A stretch of DNA of 64,000 nt. It comes from Desmodus rotundus. Its lineage: Eukaryota > Chordata > Mammalia > Chiroptera > Phyllostomidae. Positions 10,250 through 24,568 of this stretch are shown piece after piece (the stretch's first letter is position 1; every line of letters begins with the position of its first letter). The translations under genes and the position numbers were made by a program. The notes beneath the pieces are model-generated. The model was not told the DNA's origin and searched no databases. It saw only the letters and a list, made by a program, of their open reading frames with translations. The DNA is taken from contig NC_071392.1 in the NCBI RefSeq assembly GCF_022682495.2, positions 58,491,459-58,555,458 on the forward strand, in the 5' to 3' direction.

Positions 10250-12286
10250 ATTGACCTAGTGTTACCCGCAGGAGATGAAGTTTTCTAATAAGGGACTTGT
10301 ATGAGACATCCTGAGTCCCTAGTTGTTTGGAAGCTTTCCATGAATTCCTTGCTATTCTATCAGAAGGAAATTCAATCGCATAGCGTCAGTGGGCTGTGAG
10401 CTTCATGGGCATATGTACGTTCGAGAAACAGTTTTGTCCACAAGACACAGTAGTCAGTAGCTGCAGGAGATCTTCGGCCTCTGCTGTTTTCCCGGACAAA
10501 AGAGAGCGGCGAAAAGCCCACACTCGCAGCTCATTGTCCTGCGGAGGTCTGAAACTGCTATGCTCCTGTTCACTCACTACGGATTGAAAATGATTTCAGA
10601 AGCATTTAGTTTAGGACACAACCCACAGCTGTGATATATCAGAAGATTTCTGTTTAAAGATAGAGTTAGGGTTAGGGCTAGCATTACGATTATGGAAAGG
10701 ATAAGCTTTATCATGAGGGTAGGGATAGGGATAGGGTTAGGGTTAGGGTTAGGGTTATGGATAGGGTTAGGGTTAGGGTTAGGGTTAGCGTTAGGGATAG
10801 GTTTAGCATTAGCGTTTGGGTTAATGTTACATATAGGTTTAGGGCTAGGGCTAAAGCTAGATGACGGCCACAGGTAGAGGACAGTGTGCCATAGAATATC
10901 CTGCATTTCATAGGTGTCTTAGTCCTGTGCTTTCACGCAGTCCGTTGAGGACGAGAAAGTGATTCTGTAGATCGTTGCACTGAAACACAGCAAGGTAAAA
11001 ATAACAGAGCAAGAGAGCTGATCATAAGTTCTGAAGAGGGTATGTGATATGGTACAAGGCACTCATTTCCAATTCCACTGCTATGAGCACATTGATCTAG
11101 TGCTGCGTTCATGCTTAAAGCCACTTCTCAGGAACATGTTCATTCCCGAGTAACTTGGCAGCTTTCAAACCGTTCACTCCTGTGCTGTGTGAGAGAGTCA
11201 CTCGGATAGAGTACGGGGACTGCTAGCTGCACGTGCATTTCCACGTTGCAAACACTGTATGGGCAAAGTGAGGTAGTAGGCGGTTGCCTCTCTTCTTCCC
11301 GGGGCTACGCTTTTCTGATGGAAAAAGTACCTAGGAGAAAACTCTACTGTGGAAGCTCATTCCGCTTCAAGGATCACAAAGTGCTATGCTAGCATTCCCT
11401 CCGTTGCTGACGGGAGATCATTTCAGTAGCTCCTGCGCTATGACACGAGCCAGAGATGCTATATGGCAGCAAGGTTCCTGGACAGGATGCTCACAAGGGT
11501 ACGTCCTATGTGACACACCGCTGCTTTCATCTCCTACTGAAATGAGAACATTGATAACACGTCCAATAGTGTTGATGGCTTTTGTTGAGAACACTTTTCG
11601 CACGACTTGGTATAATTGCTGAATGACGCAGGGGAGCGCAAAGTCTTCACTGCTGTATTCTCAGAGTGGAATGAATGGCCTGGTAGGCCCAGGAGGTACT
11701 TTTAGCTTCTTCCTCTTCGAATGCTTCACGAACGGGTGGAGTCCGAGGGACGTGGTATCGTCTCCATGGTTTCTTAGGCTACAGTCTTCTTCTCCCATCA
11801 CATCCGCTACGGAAATGACAACATTGAGAAGACGTTGAACACTGAGACGGCTTTGGAGAAAAACCCGCTTCCTACGAAATAGGTTGATTCCCGAGTGCGT
11901 TTGAGGAGCAAACAAATCTTCAGGAATGTATTATCATCCACTGGGAGCCCCACAGGCTACTCTGACATTGACATTCCCTTAGGTCTTCCGAGACGTGGAG
12001 GCCAAGTCGCGTAGCATGGCCTAGCGGCCTTCCAACGTCCGCATACGCTTTGCTCGCAGAACGCGTAATTTGGCGAAAACAGTGGTAGCCAAGCTTACTC
12101 TGCGTCATAGTTGGCATAGTCCTGTGCTTCCGTTCACTCATTTGTTTTGGGCGACGTGATTCCACAAGTCTGTGGCTAGCAAAGTTACCGCCAAGGTGAT
12201 CATACAGAAAACCAATTGAAATGACGTTCCGAATCGGTGGCTTCTAGCGGCATCCCACACATTTCGCACTCTACTGAAACGAGTGC
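10250..12286 (+). repeat. Satellite unit 6 (2,037 bp)
   Basis: Basic unit with the block at 10662-10858. It begins with CCCGCAGGAG (others CCCGCTGGAG) and has CATAGCGTCAG near 10384. Near the end it shares TCATCCACTGG, GAGACGTGGAGG and CTCTGCGTCAT with unit 7, and partly with units 8 and 9. Confidence 0.97.
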
Positions 12287-14323
12287 ATTGACCTAGTGTT
12301 ACCCGCTGGAGATGAAGTTTTCTAATAAGGGACTTGTATGAGACATCCTGAGTCCCTAGTTGTTTGGAAGCTTTCCATGAATTCCTTGCTATTCTATCAG
12401 AAGGAAATTCAATCGCATAGCGTCAGTGGGCTGTGAGCTTCATGGGCATATGTACGTTCGAGAAACAGTTTTGTCCACAAGACACAGTAGTCAGTAGCTG
12501 CAGGAGATCTTCGGCCTCTGCTGTTTTCCCGGACAAAAGAGAGCGGCGAAAAGCCCACACTCGCAGCTCATTGTCCTGCGGAGGTCTGAAACTGCTATGC
12601 TCCTGTTCACTCACTACGGATTGAAAATGATTTCAGAAGCATTTAGTTTAGGACACAACCCACAGCTGTGATATATCAGAAGATTTCTGTTTAAAGATAG
12701 AGTTAGGGTTAGGGCTAGCATTACGATTATGGAAAGGATAAGCTTTATCATGAGGGTAGGGATAGGGATAGGGTTAGGGTTAGGGTTAGGGTTATGGATA
12801 GGGTTAGGGTTAGGGTTAGGGTTAGCGTTAGGGATAGGTTTAGCATTAGCGTTTGGGTTAATGTTACATATAGGTTTAGGGCTAGGGCTAAAGCTAGATG
12901 ACGGCCACAGGTAGAGGACAGTGTGCCATAGAATATCCTGCATTTCATAGGTGTCTTAGTCCTGTGCTTTCACGCAGTCCGTTGAGGACGAGAAAGTGAT
13001 TCTGTAGATCGTTGCACTGAAACACAGCAAGGTAAAAATAACAGAGCAAGAGAGCTGATCATAAGTTCTGAAGAGGGTATGTGATATGGTACAAGGCACT
13101 CATTTCCAATTCCACTGCTATGAGCACATTGATCTAGTGCTGCGTTCATGCTTAAAGCCACTTCTCAGGAACATGTTCATTCCCGAGTAACTTGGCAGCT
13201 TTCAAACCGTTCACTCCTGTGCTGTGTGAGAGAGTCACTCGGATAGAGTACGGGGACTGCTAGCTGCACGTGCATTTCCACGTTGCAAACACTGTATGGG
13301 CAAAGTGAGGTAGTAGGCGGTTGCCTCTCTTCTTCCCGGGGCTACGCTTTTCTGATGGAAAAAGTACCTAGGAGAAAACTCTACTGTGGAAGCTCATTCC
13401 GCTTCAAGGATCACAAAGTGCTATGCTAGCATTCCCTCCGTTGCTGACGGGAGATCATTTCAGTAGCTCCTGCGCTATGACACGAGCCAGAGATGCTATA
13501 TGGCAGCAAGGTTCCTGGACAGGATGCTCACAAGGGTACGTCCTATGTGACACACCGCTGCTTTCATCTCCTACTGAAATGAGAACATTGATAACACGTC
13601 CAATAGTGTTGATGGCTTTTGTTGAGAACACTTTTCGCACGACTTGGTATAATTGCTGAATGACGCAGGGGAGCGCAAAGTCTTCACTGCTGTATTCTCA
13701 GAGTGGAATGAATGGCCTGGTAGGCCCAGGAGGTACTTTTAGCTTCTTCCTCTTCGAATGCTTCACGAACGGGTGGAGTCCGAGGGACGTGGTATCGTCT
13801 CCATGGTTTCTTAGGCTACAGTCTTCTTCTCCCATCACATCCGCTACGGAAATGACAACATTGAGAAGACGTTGAACACTGAGACGGCTTTGGAGAAAAA
13901 CCCGCTTCCTACGAAATAGGTTGATTCCCGAGTGCGTTTGAGGAGCAAACAAATCTTCAGGAATGTATTATCATCCACTGGGAGCCCCACAGGCTACTCT
14001 GACATTGACATTCCCTTAGGTCTTCCGAGACGTGGAGGCCAAGTCGCGTAGCATGGCCTAGCGGCCTTCCAACGTCCGCATACGCTTTGCTCGCAGAACG
14101 CGTAATTTGGCGAAAACAGTGGTAGCCAAGCTTACTCTGCGTCATAGTTGGCATAGTCCTGTGCTTCCGTTCACTCATTTGTTTTGGGCGACGTGATTCC
14201 ACAAGTCTGTGGCTAGCAAAGTTACCGCCAAGGTGATCATACAGAAAACCAATTGAAATGACGTTCCGAATCGGTGGCTTCTAGCGGCATCCCACACATT
14301 TCGCACTCTACTGAAACGAGTGC
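12287..14323 (+). repeat. Satellite unit 7 (2,037 bp)
   Basis: Basic unit with the block at 12699-12895. It is almost identical to unit 6, including CATAGCGTCAG near 12421 and TCATCCACTGG near 13971, but starts with the common CCCGCTGGAG. This looks like a recent duplication of unit 6 with a switch near the junction. Confidence 0.97.
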
Positions 14324-16360
14324 ATTGACCTAGTGTTACCCGCAGGAGATGAAGTTTTCTAATAAGGGACTTGTATGAGACATCCTGAGTCCCTAGTTGT
14401 TTGGAAGCTTTCCATGAATTCCTTGCTATTCTATCAGAAGGAAATTCAATCGCATAGAGTCAGTGGGCTGTGAGCTTCATGGGCATATGTACGTTCGAGA
14501 AACAGTTTTGTCCACAAGACACAGTAGTCAGTAGCTGCAGGAGATCTTCGGCCTCTGCTGTTTTCCCGGACAAAAGAGAGCGGCGAAAAGCCCACACTCG
14601 CAGCTCATTGTCCTGCGGAGGTCTGAAACTGCTATGCTCCTGTTCACTCACTACGGATTGAAAATGATTTCAGAAGCATTTAGTTTAGGACACAACCCAC
14701 AGCTGTGATATATCAGAAGATTTCTGTTTAAAGATAGAGTTAGGGTTAGGGCTAGCATTACGATTATGGAAAGGATAAGCTTTATCATGAGGGTAGGGAT
14801 AGGGATAGGGTTAGGGTTAGGGTTAGGGTTATGGATAGGGTTAGGGTTAGGGTTAGGGTTAGCGTTAGGGATAGGTTTAGCATTAGCGTTTGGGTTAATG
14901 TTACATATAGGTTTAGGGCTAGGGCTAAAGCTAGATGACGGCCACAGGTAGAGGACAGTGTGCCATAGAATATCCTGCATTTCATAGGTGTCTTAGTCCT
15001 GTGCTTTCACGCAGTCCGTTGAGGACGAGAAAGTGATTCTGTAGATCGTTGCACTGAAACACAGCAAGGTAAAAATAACAGAGCAAGAGAGCTGATCATA
15101 AGTTCTGAAGAGGGTATGTGATATGGTACAAGGCACTCATTTCCAATTCCACTGCTATGAGCACATTGATCTAGTGCTGCGTTCATGCTTAAAGCCACTT
15201 CTCAGGAACATGTTCATTCCCGAGTAACTTGGCAGCTTTCAAACCGTTCACTCCTGTGCTGTGTGAGAGAGTCACTCGGATAGAGTACGGGGACTGCTAG
15301 CTGCACGTGCATTTCCACGTTGCAAACACTGTATGGGCAAAGTGAGGTAGTAGGCGGTTGCCTCTCTTCTTCCCGGGGCTACGCTTTTCTGATGGAAAAA
15401 GTACCTAGGAGAAAACTCTACTGTGGAAGCTCATTCCGCTTCAAGGATCACAAAGTGCTATGCTAGCATTCCCTCCGTTGCTGACGGGAGATCATTTCAG
15501 TAGCTCCTGCGCTATGACACGAGCCAGAGATGCTATATGGCAGCAAGGTTCTTGGACAGGATGCTCACAAGGGTACGTCCTATGTGACACACCGCTGCTT
15601 TCATCTCCTACTGAAATGAGAACATTGATAACACGTCCAATAGTGTGGATGGCTTTTGTTGAGAACACTTTTCGCACGACTTGGTATAATTGCTGAATGA
15701 CGCAGGGGAGCGCAAAGTCTTCACTGCTGTATTCTCAGAGTGGAATGAATGGCCTGGTAGGCCCAGGAGGTACTTTTAGCTTCTTCCTCTTCGAATGCTT
15801 CAGGAACGGGTGGAGTCCGAGGGACGTGGTATAGTCTCCATGGTTTCTTAGGCTACAGTCTTCTTCTCCCATCACATCCGCTACGGAAATGACAACATTG
15901 AGAAGACGTTGAACACTGAGACGGCTTTGGAGAAAAACCCGCTTCCTACGAAATAGGTTGATTCCCGAGTGCGTTTGAGGAGCAAACAAATCTTCAGGAA
16001 TGTATTATCTTCCACTGGGAGCCCCACAGGCTACTCTGACATTGACATTCCCTTAGGTCTTCCGAGACGTGGAGGCCAAGTCGCGTAGCATGGCCTACCG
16101 GCCTTCCAACGTCCGCATACGCTTTGCTCGCAGAACGCGTAATTTGGCGAAAACAGTGGTAGCCAAGCTTACTCTGCGTCATAGTTGGCATAGTCCTGTG
16201 CTTCCGTTCACTCATTTGTTTTGGGCGACGTGATTCCACAAGTCTGTGGCTAGCAAAGTTACCGCCAAGGTGATCATACAGAAAACCAATTGAAATGACG
16301 TTCCGAATCGGTGGCTTCTAGCGGCATCCCACACATTTCGCACTCTACTGAAACGAGTGC
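14324..16360 (+). repeat. Satellite unit 8 (2,037 bp)
   Basis: Basic unit with the block at 14736-14932. It has CCCGCAGGAG at the start. Private changes are CTTCAGGAACGG near 15802 and GGCCTACCGGCC near 16097. It keeps GAGACGTGGAGG and CTCTGCGTCAT of units 6 and 7 but has the TATAGTCTCC allele. Confidence 0.97.
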
Positions 16361-18397
16361 ATTGACCTAGTGTTACCCGCAGGAGATGAAGTTTTCTAAT
16401 AAGGGACTTGTATGAGACATCCTGAGTCCCTAGTTGTTTGGAAGCTTTCCATGAATTCCTTGCTATTCTATCAGAAGGAAATTCAATCGCATAGAGTCAG
16501 TGGGCTGTGAGCTTCATGGGCATATGTACGTTCGAGAAACAGTTTTGTCCACAAGACACAGTAGTCAGTAGCTGCAGGAGATCTTCGGCCTCTGCTGTTT
16601 TCCCGGACAAAAGAGAGCGGCGAAAAGCCCACACTCGCAGCTCATTGTCCTGCGGAGGTCTGAAACTGCTATGCTCCTGTTCACTCACTACGGATTGAAA
16701 ATGATTTCAGAAGCATTTAGTTTAGGACACAACCCACAGCTGTGATATATCAGAAGATTTCTGTTTAAAGATAGAGTTAGGGTTAGGGCTAGCATTACGA
16801 TTATGGAAAGGATAAGCTTTATCATGAGGGTAGGGATAGGGATAGGGTTAGGGTTAGGGTTAGGGTTATGGATAGGGTTAGGGTTAGGGTTAGGGTTAGC
16901 GTTAGGGATAGGTTTAGCATTAGCGTTTGGGTTAATGTTACATATAGGTTTAGGGCTAGGGCTAAAGCTAGATGACGGCCACAGGTAGAGGACAGTGTGC
17001 CATAGAATATCCTGCATTTCATAGGTGTCTTAGTCCTGTGCTTTCACGCAGTCCGTTGAGGACGAGAAAGTGATTCTGTAGATCGTTGCACTGAAACACA
17101 GCAAGGTAAAAATAACAGAGCAAGAGAGCTGATCATAAGTTCTGAAGAGGGTATGTGATATGGTACAAGGCACTCATTTCCAATTCCACTGCTATGAGCA
17201 CATTGATCTAGTGCTGCGTTCATGCTTAAAGCCACTTCTCAGGAACATGTTCATTCCCGAGTAACTTGGCAGCTTTCAAACCGTTCACTCCTGTGCTGTG
17301 TGAGAGAGTCACTCGGATAGAGTACGGGGACTGCTAGCTGCACGTGCATTTCCACGTTGCAAACACTGTATGGGCAAAGTGAGGTAGTAGGCGGTTGCCT
17401 CTCTTCTTCCCGGGGCTACGCTTTTCTGATGGAAAAAGTACCTAGGAGAAAACTCTACTGTGGAAGCTCATTCCGCTTCAAGGATCACAAAGTGCTATGC
17501 TAGCATTCCCTCCGTTGCTGACGGGAGATCATTTCAGTAGCTCCTGCGCTATGACAGGAGCCAGAGATGCTATATGGCAGCAAGGTTCCTGGACAGGATG
17601 CTCACAAGGGTACGTCCTATGTGACACACCGCTGCTTTCATCTCCTACTGAAATGAGAACATTGCTAACACTTCCAATAGTGTGGATGGCTTTTGCTGAG
17701 AACACTTTTCGCACGACTTGGTATAATTGCTGAATGACGCAGGGGAGCGCAAAGTCTTCACTGCTGTATTCTCAGAGTGGAATGAATGGCCTGGTAGGCC
17801 CAGGAGGTACTTTTAGCTTCTTCCTCTTCGAATGCTTCACGAACGGGTGGAGTCCGAGGGACGTGGTATAGTCTCCATGGTTTCTTAGGCTACAGTCTTC
17901 TTCTCCCATCACATCCGCTACGGAAATGACAACATTGAGAAGACGTTGAACACTGAGACGGCTTTGGAGAAAAACCCGCTTCCTACGAAATAGGTTGATT
18001 CCCGAGTGCGTTTGAGGAGCAAACAAATCTTCAGGAACGTATTATCTTCCACTGGGAGCCCCACAGGCTACTCTGACATTGACATTCCCTTAGGTCTTCC
18101 GAGACTTGGAGGCCAAGTCGCGCAGCATGGCCTAGCGGCCTTCCAACGTCCGCATACGCTTTGCTCGCAGAACGCGTAATTTGGCGAAAACAGTGGTAGC
18201 CAAGCTTACTCTGCGTCATAGTTGGCATAGTCCTGTGCTTCCGTTCACTCATTTGTTTTGGGCAACGTGATTCCACAAGTCTGTGGCTAGCAAAGTTACC
18301 GCCAAGGTGATCATACAGAAAACCAATTGAAATGACTTTCCGAATCGGTGGCTTCTAGCGGCATCCCACACATTTCGCACTCTACTGAAACGAGTGC
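16361..18397 (+). repeat. Satellite unit 9 (2,037 bp)
   Basis: Basic unit with the block at 16773-16969. With unit 12 it shares CACTTCCAATAG near 17670, TTTTGCTGAG near 17692 and GCGCAGCATGG near 18120. Both units are followed by a long-block unit. Private changes are ATGACAGGAGCC near 17557 and ATGACTTTCCG near 18336. Confidence 0.97.
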
Positions 18398-20494
18398 ATT
18401 GACCTAGTGTTACCCGCTGGAGATGAAGTTTTCTAATAAGGGACTTGTATGAGACATCCTGAGTCCCTAGTTGTTTGGAAGCTTTCCATGAATTCCTTGC
18501 TATTCTATCAGAAGGAAATTCAATCGCATAGAGTCAGTGGGCTGTGAGCTTCATGGGCATATGTACGTTCGAGAAACAGTTTTGTCCACAAGACACAGTA
18601 GTCAGTAGCTGCAGGAGATCTTCGGCCTCTGCTGTTTTCCCGGACAAAAGAGAGCGGCGAAAAGCCCACACTCGCAGCTCATTGTCCTGCGGAGGTCTGA
18701 AACTGCTATGCTCCTGTTCATTCACTACGGATTGAAAATGATTTCAGAAGCATTTAGTTTAGGACACAACCCACAGGTCTGACATATCAGAAGATTTCTG
18801 TTTAAAGATAGAGTTAGGGTTAGGGCTAGCATTACGATTATGGAAAGGATAAGCTTTATCATGAGGGTAGGGATAGGGTTAGGGTTAGGGTTACGGATAG
18901 GGATAGGGTTAGGGTTAGGGTTAGGGTTAGGGTTAGGGATAGGGTTAGGGTTAGGGTTATGGATAGGGTTAGGGTTAGTGTTAGGGTTAGGGTTATCGTT
19001 AGGGATAGGTTTAGCATTAGCGTTTGGGTTAATGTTACATATAGGTTTAGGGCTAGGGCTAAAGCTAGATGACGGCCACAGGTAGCGGACAGTGTGCCAT
19101 AGAATATACTGCATTTCATAGGTGTCTTAGTCCTGTGCTTTCACGCAGTCCGTTGAGGACGAGAAAGTGATTCTGTAGATCGTTGCACTGAACCACAGCA
19201 AGGTAAAAATAACAGAGCAAGAGAGCTGATCATAAGTTCTGAAGAGGGTATGTGATATGGTACAAGGCACTCATTTCCAATTCAACTGCTATGAGCACAT
19301 TGATCTAGTGCTGCGTTCATGCTTAAAGCCACTTCTCAGGAACATGTTCATTCCCGAGTAACTTGGCAGCTTTCAAACCGTTCACTCCTGTTCTGTGTGA
19401 GAGAGTCACTCGGATAGAGTACGGGGACTGCTAGCTGCACGTGCATTTCCATGTTACAAACACTGTATGGGCAAAGTGAGGTAGTAGGCGGTTGCCTCTC
19501 TTCTTCCCGGGGCTACGCTTTTCTGATGGAAAAAGTACCTAGGAGAAAACTCTACTGTGGAAGCTCATTCCGCTTCAAGGATCACAAAGTGCTATGCTAG
19601 CATTCCCTCCGTTGCTGACGGGAGATCATTTCAGTAGCTCCTGCGCTATGACACGAGCCAGAGATGCTATATGGCAGCAAGGTTCTTGGACAGGATGCTC
19701 ACAAGGGTACATCCTATGTGACACACCGCTGCTTTCATCTCCTACTGAAATGAGAACATTGATAACACGTCCAATAGTGTGGATGGCTTTTGTTGAGAAC
19801 ACTTTTCGCACGACTTGGTATAATTGCTGAATGACGCAGGGGAGCGCAAAGTCTTCACTGCTGTATTCTCAGAGTGGAATGAATGGCCTGGTAGGCCCAG
19901 GAGGTACTTTTAGCTTCTTCCTCTTCGAATGCTTCACGAACGGGTGGAGTCCGAGGGACGTGGTATAGTCTCCATGGTTTCTTAGGCTACAGTCTTCTTC
20001 TCCCATCACATCCGCTACGGAAATGACAACATTGAGAAGACGTTGAACACTGAGACGGCTTTGGAGAAAAACCCGCTTCCTACGAAATAGGTTGATTCCC
20101 GAGTGCGTTTGAGGAGCAAACAAATCTTCAGGAACGTATTATCTTCCACTGGGAGCCCCACAGGCTACTCTGACATTGACATTCCCTTAGGTCTTCCGAG
20201 ACTTGGAGGCCAAGTCGCGTAGCATGGCCTAGCGGCCTTCCAACGTCCGCATACGCTTTGCTCGCAGAACGCGTAATTTGGCGAAAACAGTGGTAGCCAA
20301 GCTTACTCTGGGTCATAGTTGGCATAGTCCTGTGCTTCCGTTCACTCATTTGTTTTGGGCGACGTGATTCCACAAGTCTGTGGCTAGCAAAGTTCCCGTC
20401 AAGGTGATCATACAGAAAACCAATTGAAATGACGTTCCGAATCGGTGGCTTCTAGCGGCATCCCACACATTTCGCACTCTACTGAAATGAGTGC
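18398..20494 (+). repeat. Satellite unit 10 (2,097 bp, long block)
   Basis: The unit has a 60-bp block excess (block 18810-19066). It carries the long-unit alleles GTAGCGGACAG, AATTCAACTGC and CTGTTCTGTG, plus GTTCATTCACTACGG and TCTGACATATC. Private changes are AATATACTGC near 19108, GAACCACAGC near 19191, CATGTTACAAAC near 19450 and GTACATCCTATG near 19708. It shares GTTCCCGTCAAGG near 20392 with unit 11. Confidence 0.97.
18810..19066 (+). repeat. Telomere-like hexamer block, long form (257 bp)
   Basis: The hexamer core includes an ACGGATAGGGAT variant near 18893, one internal GGGATA, one TGGATA, one GTGTTA and a closing TCGTTA. The ACGGAT variant is shared only with unit 14. Confidence 0.94.
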
Positions 20495-22531
20495 ATTGAC
20501 CTAGTGTTACCCGCTGGAGATGAAGTTTTCTAATAAGGGACTTGTATGAGACATCCTGAGTCCCTAGTTGTTTGGAAGCTTTCCATGAATTCCTTGCTAT
20601 TCTATCAGAAGGAAATTCAATCGCATAGAGTCAGTGGGCTGTGAGCTTCATGGGCATATGTACGTTCGAGAAACAGTTTTGTCCACAAGACACAGTAGTC
20701 AGTAGCTGCAGGAGATCTTCGGCCTCTGCTGTTTTCCCGGACAAAAGAGAGCGGCGAAAAGCCCACACTCGCAGCTCATTGTCCTGCGGAGGTCTGAAAC
20801 TGCTATGCTCCTGTTCATTCACTACGGATTGAAAATGATTTCAGAAGCATTTAGTTTAGGACACAACCCACAGCTGTGATATATCAGAAGATTTCTGTTT
20901 AAAGATAGAGTTAGGGTTAGGGCTAGCATTACGATTATGGAAAGGATAAGCTTTATCATGAGGGTAGGGATAGGGATAGGGTTAGGGTTAGGGTTAGGGT
21001 TATGGATAGGGTTAGGGTTAGGGTTAGGGTTAGCGTTAGGGATAGGTTTAGCATTAGCGTTTGGGTTAATGTTACATATAGGTTTAGGGCTAGGGCTAAA
21101 GCTAGATGACGGCCACAGGTAGAGGACAGTGTGCCATAGAATATCCTGCATTTCATAGGTGTCTTAGTCCTGTGCTTTCACGCAGTCCGTTGAGGACGAG
21201 AAAGTGATTCTGTAGATCGTTGCACTGAAACACAGCAAGGTAAAAATAACAGAGCAAGAGAGCTGATCATAAGTTCTGAAGAGGGTATGTGATATGGTAC
21301 AAGGCACTCATTTCCAATTCCACTGCTATGAGCACATTGATCTAGTGCTGCGTTCATGCTTAAAGCCACTTCTCAGGAACATGTTCATTCCCGAGTAACT
21401 TGGCAGCTTTCAAACCGTTCACTCCCGTGCTGTGTGAGAGAGTCACTCGGATAGAGTACGGGGACTGCTAGCTGCACGTGCATTTCCACGTTGCAAACAC
21501 TGTATGGGCAAAGTGAGGTAGTAGGCGGTTGCCTCTCTTCTTCCCGGGGCTACGCTTTTCTGATGGAAAAAGTACCTAGGAGAAAACTCTACTGTGGAAG
21601 CTCATTCCGCTTCAAGGATCACAAAGTGCTATGCTAGCATTCCCTCCGTTGCTGACGGGAGATCATTTCAGTAGCTCCTGCGCTATGACACGAGCCAGAG
21701 ATGCTATATGGCAGCAAGGTTCTTGGACAGGATGCTCACAAGGGTACGTCCTATGTGACACACCGCTGCTTTCATCTCCTACTGAAATGAGAACATTGAT
21801 AACACGTCCAATAGTGTGGATGGCTTTTGTTGAGAACACTTTTCGCACGACTTGGTATAATTGCTGAATGACGCAGGGGAGCGCAAAGTCTTCACTGCTG
21901 TATTCTCAGAGTGGAATGAATGGCCTGGTAGGCCCAGGAGGTACTTTTAGCTTCTTCCTCTTCGAATGCTTCACGAACGGGTGGAGTCCGAGGGACGTGG
22001 TATAGTCTCCATGGTTTCTTAGGCTACAGTCTTCTTCTCCCATCACATCCGCTACGGAAATGACAACATTGAGAAGACGTTGAACACTGAGACGGCTTTG
22101 GAGAAAAACCCGCTTCCTACGAAATAGGTTGATTCCCGAGTGCGTTTGAGGAGCAAACAAATCTTCAGGAACGTATTATCTTCCACTGGGAGCCCCACAG
22201 GCTACTCTGACATTGACATTCCCTTAGGTCTTCCGAGACTTGGAGGCCAAGTCGCGTAGCATGGCCTAGCGGCCTTCCAACGTCCGCATACGCTTTGCTC
22301 GCAGAACGCGTAATTTGGCGAAAACAGTGGTAGCCAAGCTTACTCTGGGTCATAGTTGGCATAGTCCTGTGCTTCCGTTCACTCATTTGTTTTGGGCGAC
22401 GTGATTCCACAAGTCTGTGGCTAGCAAAGTTCCCGTCAAGGTGATCATACAGAAAACCAATTGAAATGACGTTCCGAATCGGTGGCTTCTAGCGGCATCC
22501 CACACATTTCGCACTCTACTGAAATGAGTGC
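20495..22531 (+). repeat. Satellite unit 11 (2,037 bp)
   Basis: Short-block unit (block 20907-21103) placed between long units. It has GTTCATTCACTACGG from unit 10, CACTCCCGTGCTG near 21420 and GTTCCCGTCAAGG near 22429. At its end it carries GAAATGAGTGC, as does the end of unit 10. Confidence 0.97.
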
Positions 22532-24568
22532 ATTGACCTAGTGTTACCCGCTGGAGATGAAGTTTTCTAATAAGGGACTTGTATGAGACATCCTGAGTCC
22601 CTAGTTGTTTGGAAGCTTTCCATGAATTCCTTGCTATTCTATCAGAAGGAAATTCAATCGCATAGAGTCAGTGGGCTGTGAGCTTCATGGGCATATGTAC
22701 GTTCGAGAAACAGTTTTGTCCACAAGACACAGTAGTCAGTAGCTGCAGGAGATCTTCGGCCTCTGCTGTTTTCCCGGACAAAAGAGAGCGGCGAAAAGCC
22801 CACACTCGCAGCTCATTGTCCTGCGGAGGTCTGAAACTGCTATGCTCCTGTTCATTCACTACGGATTGAAAATGATTTCAGAAGCATTTAGTTTAGGACA
22901 CAACCCACAGCTGTGATATATCAGAAGATTTCTGTTTAAAGATAGAGTTAGGGTTAGGGCTAGCATTACGATTATGGAAAGGATAAGCTTTATCATGAGG
23001 GTAGGGATAGGGATAGGGTTAGGGTTAGGGTTAGGGTTATGGATAGGGTTAGGGTTAGGGTTAGGGTTAGCGTTAGGGATAGGTTTAGCATTAGCGTTTG
23101 GGTTAATGTTACATATAGGTTTAGGGCTAGGGCTAAAGCTAGATGACGGCCACAGGTAGAGGACAGTGTGCCATAGAATATCCTGCATTTCATAGGTGTC
23201 TTAGTCCTGTGCTTTCACGCAGTCCGTTGAGGACGAGAAAGTGATTCTGTAGATCGTTGCACTGAAACACAGCAAGGTAAAAATAACAGAGCAAGAGAGC
23301 TGATCATAAGTTCTGAAGAGGGTATGTGATATGGTACAAGGCACTCATTTCCAATTCCACTGCTATGAGCACATTGATCTAGTGCTGCGTTCATGCTTAA
23401 AGCCACTTCTCAGGAACATGTTCATTCCCGAGTAACTTGGCAGCTTTCAAACCGTTCACTCCCGTGCTGTGTGAGAGAGTCACTCGGATAGAGTACGGGG
23501 ACTGCTAGCTGCACGTGCATTTCCACGTTGCAAACACTGTATGGGCAAAGTGAGGTAGTAGGCGGTTGCCTCTCTTCTTCCCGGGGCTACGCTTTTCTGA
23601 TGGAAAAAGTACCTAGGAGAAAACTCTACTGTGGAAGCTCATTCCGCTTCAAGGATCACAAAGTGCTATGCTAGCATTCCCTCCGTTGCTGACGGGAGAT
23701 CATTTCAGTAGCTCCTGCGCTATGACACGAGCCAGAGATGCTATATGGCAGCAAGGTTCCTGGACAGGATGCTCACAAGGGTACGTCCTATGTGACACAC
23801 CGCTGCTTTCATCTCCTACTGAAATGAGAACATTGATAACACTTCCAATAGTGTGGATGGCTTTTGCTGAGAACACTTTTCGCACGACTTGGTATAATTG
23901 CTGAATGACGCAGGGGAGCGCAAAGTCTTCACTGCTGTATTCTCAGAGTGGAATGAATGGCCTGGTAGGCCCAGGAGGTACTTTTAGCTTCTTCCTCTTC
24001 GAATGCTTCACGAACGGGTGGAGTCCGAGGGACGTGGTATAGTCTCCATGGTTTCTTAGGCTACAGTCTTCTTCTCCCATCACATCCGCTACGGAAATGA
24101 CAACATTGAGAAGACGTTGAACACTGAGACGGCTTTGGAGAAAAACCCGCTTCCTACGAAATAGGTTGATTCCCGAGTGCGTTTGAGGAGCAAACAAATC
24201 TTCAGGAACGTATTATCTTCCACTGGGAGCCCCACAGGCTACTCTGACATTGACATTCCCTTAGGTCTTCCGAGACTTGGAGGCCAAGTCGCGCAGCATG
24301 GCCTAGCGGCCTTCCAACGTCCGCATACGCTTTGCTCGCAGAACGCGTAATTTGGCGAAAACAGTGGTAGCCAAGCTTACTCTGCGTCATAGTTGGCATA
24401 GTCCTGTGCTTCCGTTCACTCATTTGTTTTGGGCGACGTGATTCCATAAGTCTGTGGCTAGCAAAGTTACCGCCAAGGTGATCATACAGAAAACCAATTG
24501 AAATGACGTTCCGAATCGGTGGCTTCTAGCGGCATCCCACACATTTCGCACTCTACTGAAACGAGTGC
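22532..24568 (+). repeat. Satellite unit 12 (2,037 bp)
   Basis: Short-block unit (block 22944-23140). It shares the CACTTCCAATAG, TTTTGCTGAG and GCGCAGCATGG alleles with unit 9. A private change is TTCCATAAGTC near 24446. Confidence 0.97.
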
